Below are positions 6,120-8,145 of a stretch of DNA of 8,145 nucleotides, one piece after another; positions within the stretch are counted from its first letter, which is position 1, and every line of letters starts with the position of its first letter. The translations under genes were made by a program, and so were the position numbers. This stretch comes from Bacteroidota bacterium (GTDB lineage Bacteria > Bacteroidota > Bacteroidia > Chitinophagales > Saprospiraceae). Location: NCBI GenBank assembly GCA_018969455.1, contig JAGWYI010000171.1, positions 1 to 8,145 on the forward strand, written 5' to 3'. The notes under the pieces are model-generated. The model was not told where the DNA came from. It was given only the letters and a program-made list of their open reading frames with translations, and searched no databases.

Positions 6120-6842
6120 TTAGGCATTACCGGGTGAAATAACAATCCCGCCTTCCTGGTTAAATTGCCAACGCCCCTGCAAGGTACGCTCAAATTGGTT
6201 TTGGTTTAAATGATCCATAAATGCTGCACGGGAAATTCCGCAGGCGCCCAAACTTTCCAAATGCCTGGTATGTTGCTGGCAATCAACCAATTCAAAACCT
6301 GCCTGGTGTAATCCTTTAACCAAAGAAATAAATCCGGCTTTAGACGCATCCCGAACACGTGCAAACATGCTTTCCCCATAAAAAATTTTGCCCATCGCGA
6401 TGCCGTACAAGCCGCCTACCAAATCCTCACCTTGCCAAACCTCTACGGAATGTGCCAATCCTGCAGCATGCAAGGCTCCGTAACCGGCTATAAACGATTC
6501 ACTGATCCAACTTCCCTCCCGATCGCCCCTGGGAATACTGGCACAAGCGCGCATCACAGACTCAAAGCATGTATCGAGGGTATATTGAAATTTATGCTGG
6601 TTAAATATGGAACGCATGCTTTTGTGCACCTTCAAATTGGAAGGGTATAAAACCCACCTTGGATCAGGAGCGTACCAGTAAAAAACACCATCTTCCTCAA
6701 ACCACGGAAAGATCCCATGTTGATAAGCCAAAATGAGCCTTTCCGAGCTCAAATCCCCCCCCACTGCCAATAAGCCACCCGCTTCGGCAAGTTCGGGATG
6801 TGGAAATGCATTTACATTGTCATGCAACCAGTAAACCGGCAT
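6120..6842 (-). CDS. aat: Leucyl/phenylalanyl-tRNA--protein transferase
   Basis: A 240-residue protein, the usual length for Aat. It moves Leu or Phe from aminoacyl-tRNA to the N-terminus of proteins beginning with Lys or Arg, creating a primary N-degron in the cytoplasm. Family signatures run end to end: GGLLAVGGDLS (22-32), HGIFPWF (42-48), WYAPDPRW (56-63), GSWI (110-113), HSVEVW (131-136), LVGGLYGIAMGKIFYGESMF (141-160), DASKAGF (165-171) and LVDCQQHTRHLESLGA (185-200). E157, D187 and Q189 align with the catalytic-pocket residues E156, D186 and Q188 of E. coli Aat. The start is the ATG opening the conserved MPVYWL. The next gene upstream on the strand is clpS, whose product reads the degron Aat makes; 185 bp containing repeat copy 2 separates them, so co-transcription is uncertain. 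Confidence 0.97.
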   Translation of the reverse strand: MPVYWLHDNVNAFPHPELAEAGGLLAVGGDLSSERLILAYQHGIFPWFEEDGVFYWYAPDPRWVLYPSNLKVHKSMRSIFNQHKFQYTLDTCFESVMRACASIPRGDREGSWISESFIAGYGALHAAGLAHSVEVWQGEDLVGGLYGIAMGKIFYGESMFARVRDASKAGFISLVKGLHQAGFELVDCQQHTRHLESLGACGISRAAFMDHLNQNQFERTLQGRWQFNQEGGIVISPGNA

Positions 6843-6882
6843 TCAATTCAGGTAATTATTAACAAGGGGTGAACGGATAACT

Positions 6883-6937
6883 TACCAGGATTTGCAGGAT
6901 TTTGTGGATAAATCAGGATGGATTTTGCTGATTTATC
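6883..6937 (+). repeat. Palindromic dispersed repeat, copy 2 (degenerate, right arm lost)
   Basis: Matches the reverse complement of copy 1 (2791 downward) at 49 of 55 positions without gaps, then the similarity stops at 6938. The outer right arm that makes copy 1 palindromic is absent. An inner hairpin survives: GATAAATCAG (6907-6916) pairs perfectly with CTGATTTATC (6928-6937) around an 11-nt loop, the same loop size as in copy 1. It lies 40 bp upstream of the aat start. Confidence 0.85.
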
Positions 6938-6999
6938 GGGTTTAAACAGTTCAATATGCACAAGACTTGGCGGCTGAAGTACCAATAATGCCTTAAAAG

Positions 7000-7025
7000 C
7001 CTATATAAATATAAATTTTTATAGG
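7000..7025 (-). terminator. AT-rich hairpin just after clpS (weak terminator candidate)
   Basis: An 11-bp stem with one mismatch (7000-7010 against 7015-7025) and a 4-nt loop begins 2 nt past the clpS stop. In the minus-strand transcript it is followed by CTTTTAAGG, a short U run. The stem is mostly A-T pairs, so termination would be inefficient. If it works, aat is transcribed separately from clpS, at least in part. Confidence 0.4.
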
Positions 7026-7027
7026 TT

Positions 7028-7375
7028 CTAAGATTCATCCATTTCGGCCGAAAGCCCTCGATCTTGCAAGGCTTCGCACTGCGGCCGCAATTCCAGTTTA
7101 GGACCTGTTTTGACAATGGCTTTTCCTTTCGTATGGATAATGAGGGCCAATTGATCGGCTTGTTCGAACGTGTGTCCCAGGATGTCCATAAAGCAATGGG
7201 TCACCCAATCGAAAGAATTTACATCATCGTTCCATACAATGATGTGAACGGGTTGGTCCAGGTCTTCATCTTCCAGGAGCAATACATCGAGTTCCTCCTC
7301 CCACAAAGGGTCGGCAGCCAATTTTGGGAAAACCATTTGCGGTGGAGTCATCGGAAGGGCCATTGAAATAAACAT
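7028..7375 (-). CDS. clpS: ATP-dependent Clp protease adaptor ClpS
   Basis: A 115-residue protein. ClpS binds N-terminal Leu, Phe, Tyr or Trp and hands the protein to a Clp AAA+ unfoldase. The core (about 42-111) has N49-D50-D51 and, exactly 32 residues later, H81 in HTKG; this matches the spacing of N34 and H66, which hold the N-degron amino group in E. coli ClpS. The gatekeeper position (E. coli M40) is F55. The first 41 residues form an acidic extension (WEEELDVLLLEDEDLD, 25-40), likely flexible and used during delivery to the unfoldase. The ATG shares one base with the upstream peroxiredoxin stop (TAATG), which supports this start over M5 and implies translational coupling. aat lies downstream. 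No Clp ATPase gene is in the window. Confidence 0.93.
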   Translation of the reverse strand: MFISMALPMTPPQMVFPKLAADPLWEEELDVLLLEDEDLDQPVHIIVWNDDVNSFDWVTHCFMDILGHTFEQADQLALIIHTKGKAIVKTGPKLELRPQCEALQDRGLSAEMDES

Positions 7376-7842
7376 TAATTTAAGGATTCAAGGGTTGATT
7401 TGATGGCTTCAAAATTCGGGATTTCCCCGGCATTTTCCAACACCTCAGCATAACGTAAAACACCCGTTTTATCAATCACAAATGCCGATCGTTTTGAAAC
7501 GCCTTTCATTTCAAATACGAACTCCTTGTATAAAACATCGTATTTTTTACTCACCGTTTTGTTAAAATCGGAAAGCATTGGAAAATTAAAACCTTGATCG
7601 AGTTTCCATTGCGCCAAGGTAAACAGGCTATCTACCGATATTGCCACGATTTGGGCATCCAGTTTTTCATATTCAGCCAGGCCATCCCGCATCATACAGA
7701 GTTCCTTGGTGCAAACACCCGTAAAAGCCGCCGGAAAAAAGAGTAAAACCACATTTTTCCCCTGAAAATCGCTCAGTTTTACCTTGTTTTTATCGCTGGC
7801 GCGCAAACTAAAATCGGGCGCTTTTTCGCCTATTTGTATCAT
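7375..7842 (-). CDS. Peroxiredoxin of the Bcp/AhpE type
   Basis: A 155-residue thioredoxin-fold peroxidase of normal length. It reduces hydrogen peroxide or organic hydroperoxides in the cytoplasm through a reactive Cys. FFPAAFTGVC (35-44) holds the peroxidatic C44 with T41 in the TxxC motif. C49 sits five residues later, the spacing of the resolving Cys in atypical 2-Cys Bcp enzymes. R118 in KRSAFVID is the expected active-site Arg region. The surrounding sequence is closer to AhpE, whereas the C44/C49 pair is Bcp-like, so I leave the symbol blank. No signal peptide is seen. A -7 box lies 55 nt upstream, and the stop overlaps the clpS start, making a peroxiredoxin-clpS operon. Confidence 0.92.
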   Translation of the reverse strand: MIQIGEKAPDFSLRASDKNKVKLSDFQGKNVVLLFFPAAFTGVCTKELCMMRDGLAEYEKLDAQIVAISVDSLFTLAQWKLDQGFNFPMLSDFNKTVSKKYDVLYKEFVFEMKGVSKRSAFVIDKTGVLRYAEVLENAGEIPNFEAIKSTLESLN

Positions 7843-7896
7843 CAGACAAGTTCAATTAGAAGTTTGACTAAAACCCATTTGGATTGAATTAAGTTG

Positions 7897-7929
7897 CAAA
7901 AATAGCAAGTTTTATGTTGAACGCAGCAA
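7897..7929 (-). promoter_or_regulatory. Candidate promoter of the peroxiredoxin-clpS operon
   Basis: On the minus strand, TTG (7929-7927) is followed after 22 nt by TATTTTTG (7904-7897), an exact match to TAnnTTTG, and then C. This is the best promoter in the window by two-box fit. Transcription would start near 7890, giving a leader of roughly 48 nt. The -33 box lies inside the last codons of the upstream gene. Confidence 0.55.
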
Positions 7930-8145
7930 GGATAATTGTTTTAGCAACCAATCTCGTTCGGTTAATACTGCCTCGGCGTGTATGGCCGCTTGAAGCGCCA
8001 GAACTTCCTGGGTATCCAGCGGATTTAATGCCAACAAACGCCGCATAAATCGCAGAATTGCAAGATAATTATCTTTATGGTAGCCCAAAACTTTCTTTCG
8101 CCTAAGGTAAATTTGAATGCTGTCTAACTGATTTTCAAGGGCAGT
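7912..8145 (-). CDS. C-terminal fragment of an unrecognised protein
   Basis: The minus-strand frame is open from the right edge to a TAA at 7914-7912, giving 77 residues of a gene whose start lies outside. The fragment is rich in Leu, Arg and Gln with a helical character: QIYLRRKKVLGYHKDNY (11-27), ILRFMRRLLAL (30-40) and LTERDWLLKQLSLLRST (61-77). It looks like a helical-bundle tail and resembles C-termini of uncharacterised Bacteroidota proteins, though I cannot name the family. Reality as coding sequence is supported by an uninterrupted frame with sensible composition and by the promoter of the next gene starting right after its stop. Possible DNA-binding or integrase-like identity was considered and not supported. 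Confidence 0.6.
   Translation of the reverse strand, partial: TALENQLDSIQIYLRRKKVLGYHKDNYLAILRFMRRLLALNPLDTQEVLALQAAIHAEAVLTERDWLLKQLSLLRST

Noticed and set aside
6883..6937. Repeat copy 2 as the clpS transcription terminator
   Set aside because: The hairpin is followed by CACAAAATCC rather than a U run in the minus-strand direction, and the same sequence occurs upstream of cmk, where no transcript ends.
6913..7116. Minus-strand 67-codon frame overlapping the end of clpS
   Set aside because: Overlaps clpS in another frame and runs into the repeat copy; composition is not protein-like and no homology is evident.
7912..8145. Partial right-edge protein as a tyrosine recombinase or helix-turn-helix regulator
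   Set aside because: Basic helical composition alone suggested it; the catalytic Arg-His-x-x-Arg-Tyr pattern is not present in the visible 77 residues.

Overview
The window looks like an ordinary chromosomal segment of a Bacteroidota bacterium. I place it near the Saprospiraceae/Chitinophagales type, but with low confidence below the phylum. The phylum call rests on three things. The proteins have the Bacteroidota style: a BadF-type GlcNAc kinase, a single-pass glucosaminidase, and an M23 peptidase with a long beta-rich C-terminus. Several upstream regions carry the Bacteroidota -7 promoter box TAnnTTTG. The start codons lack convincing Shine-Dalgarno sequences. I see no phage, CRISPR, insertion-sequence transposase, tRNA or rRNA gene.

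Layout from left to right. Positions 1-788 (minus strand) hold an N-acetylglucosamine kinase-like gene cut by the left edge. A 246-bp divergent promoter region follows. Positions 1035-1844 (plus) hold a membrane-anchored peptidoglycan glucosaminidase. cmk, cytidylate kinase, is at 1995-2684 (minus). A 79-bp near-perfect palindrome sits between cmk and a divergent gene for a membrane GT2 glycosyltransferase (2814-3947, plus). That gene converges, with one base between the stop codons, on a large M23 peptidase gene (3949-5718, minus). A 401-bp gene-free stretch follows, and it contains a MITE-like inverted-repeat unit. The right part is all minus strand: aat (6120-6842), a second degenerate copy of the palindromic repeat, clpS (7028-7375), a Bcp/AhpE-like peroxiredoxin gene (7375-7842) and the C-terminal end of an unrecognised protein (7912-8145).

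Two functional themes stand out. One is cell-wall turnover: the divergent pair at the left encodes a glucosaminidase that cuts at GlcNAc in peptidoglycan and a kinase of the family that phosphorylates free GlcNAc, and an M23 endopeptidase lies nearby. The other is the bacterial N-degron pathway: Aat attaches Leu or Phe to proteins starting with Lys or Arg, and ClpS delivers such proteins to a Clp protease. Here clpS is translationally coupled (TAATG) to the peroxiredoxin gene.

The most unusual non-coding content is the two-copy palindromic repeat (2713-2791 and 6883-6937). Both copies lie close upstream of the start codon of a minus-strand gene. I found no convincing novel multi-gene system; the repeats are the items most worth following up.
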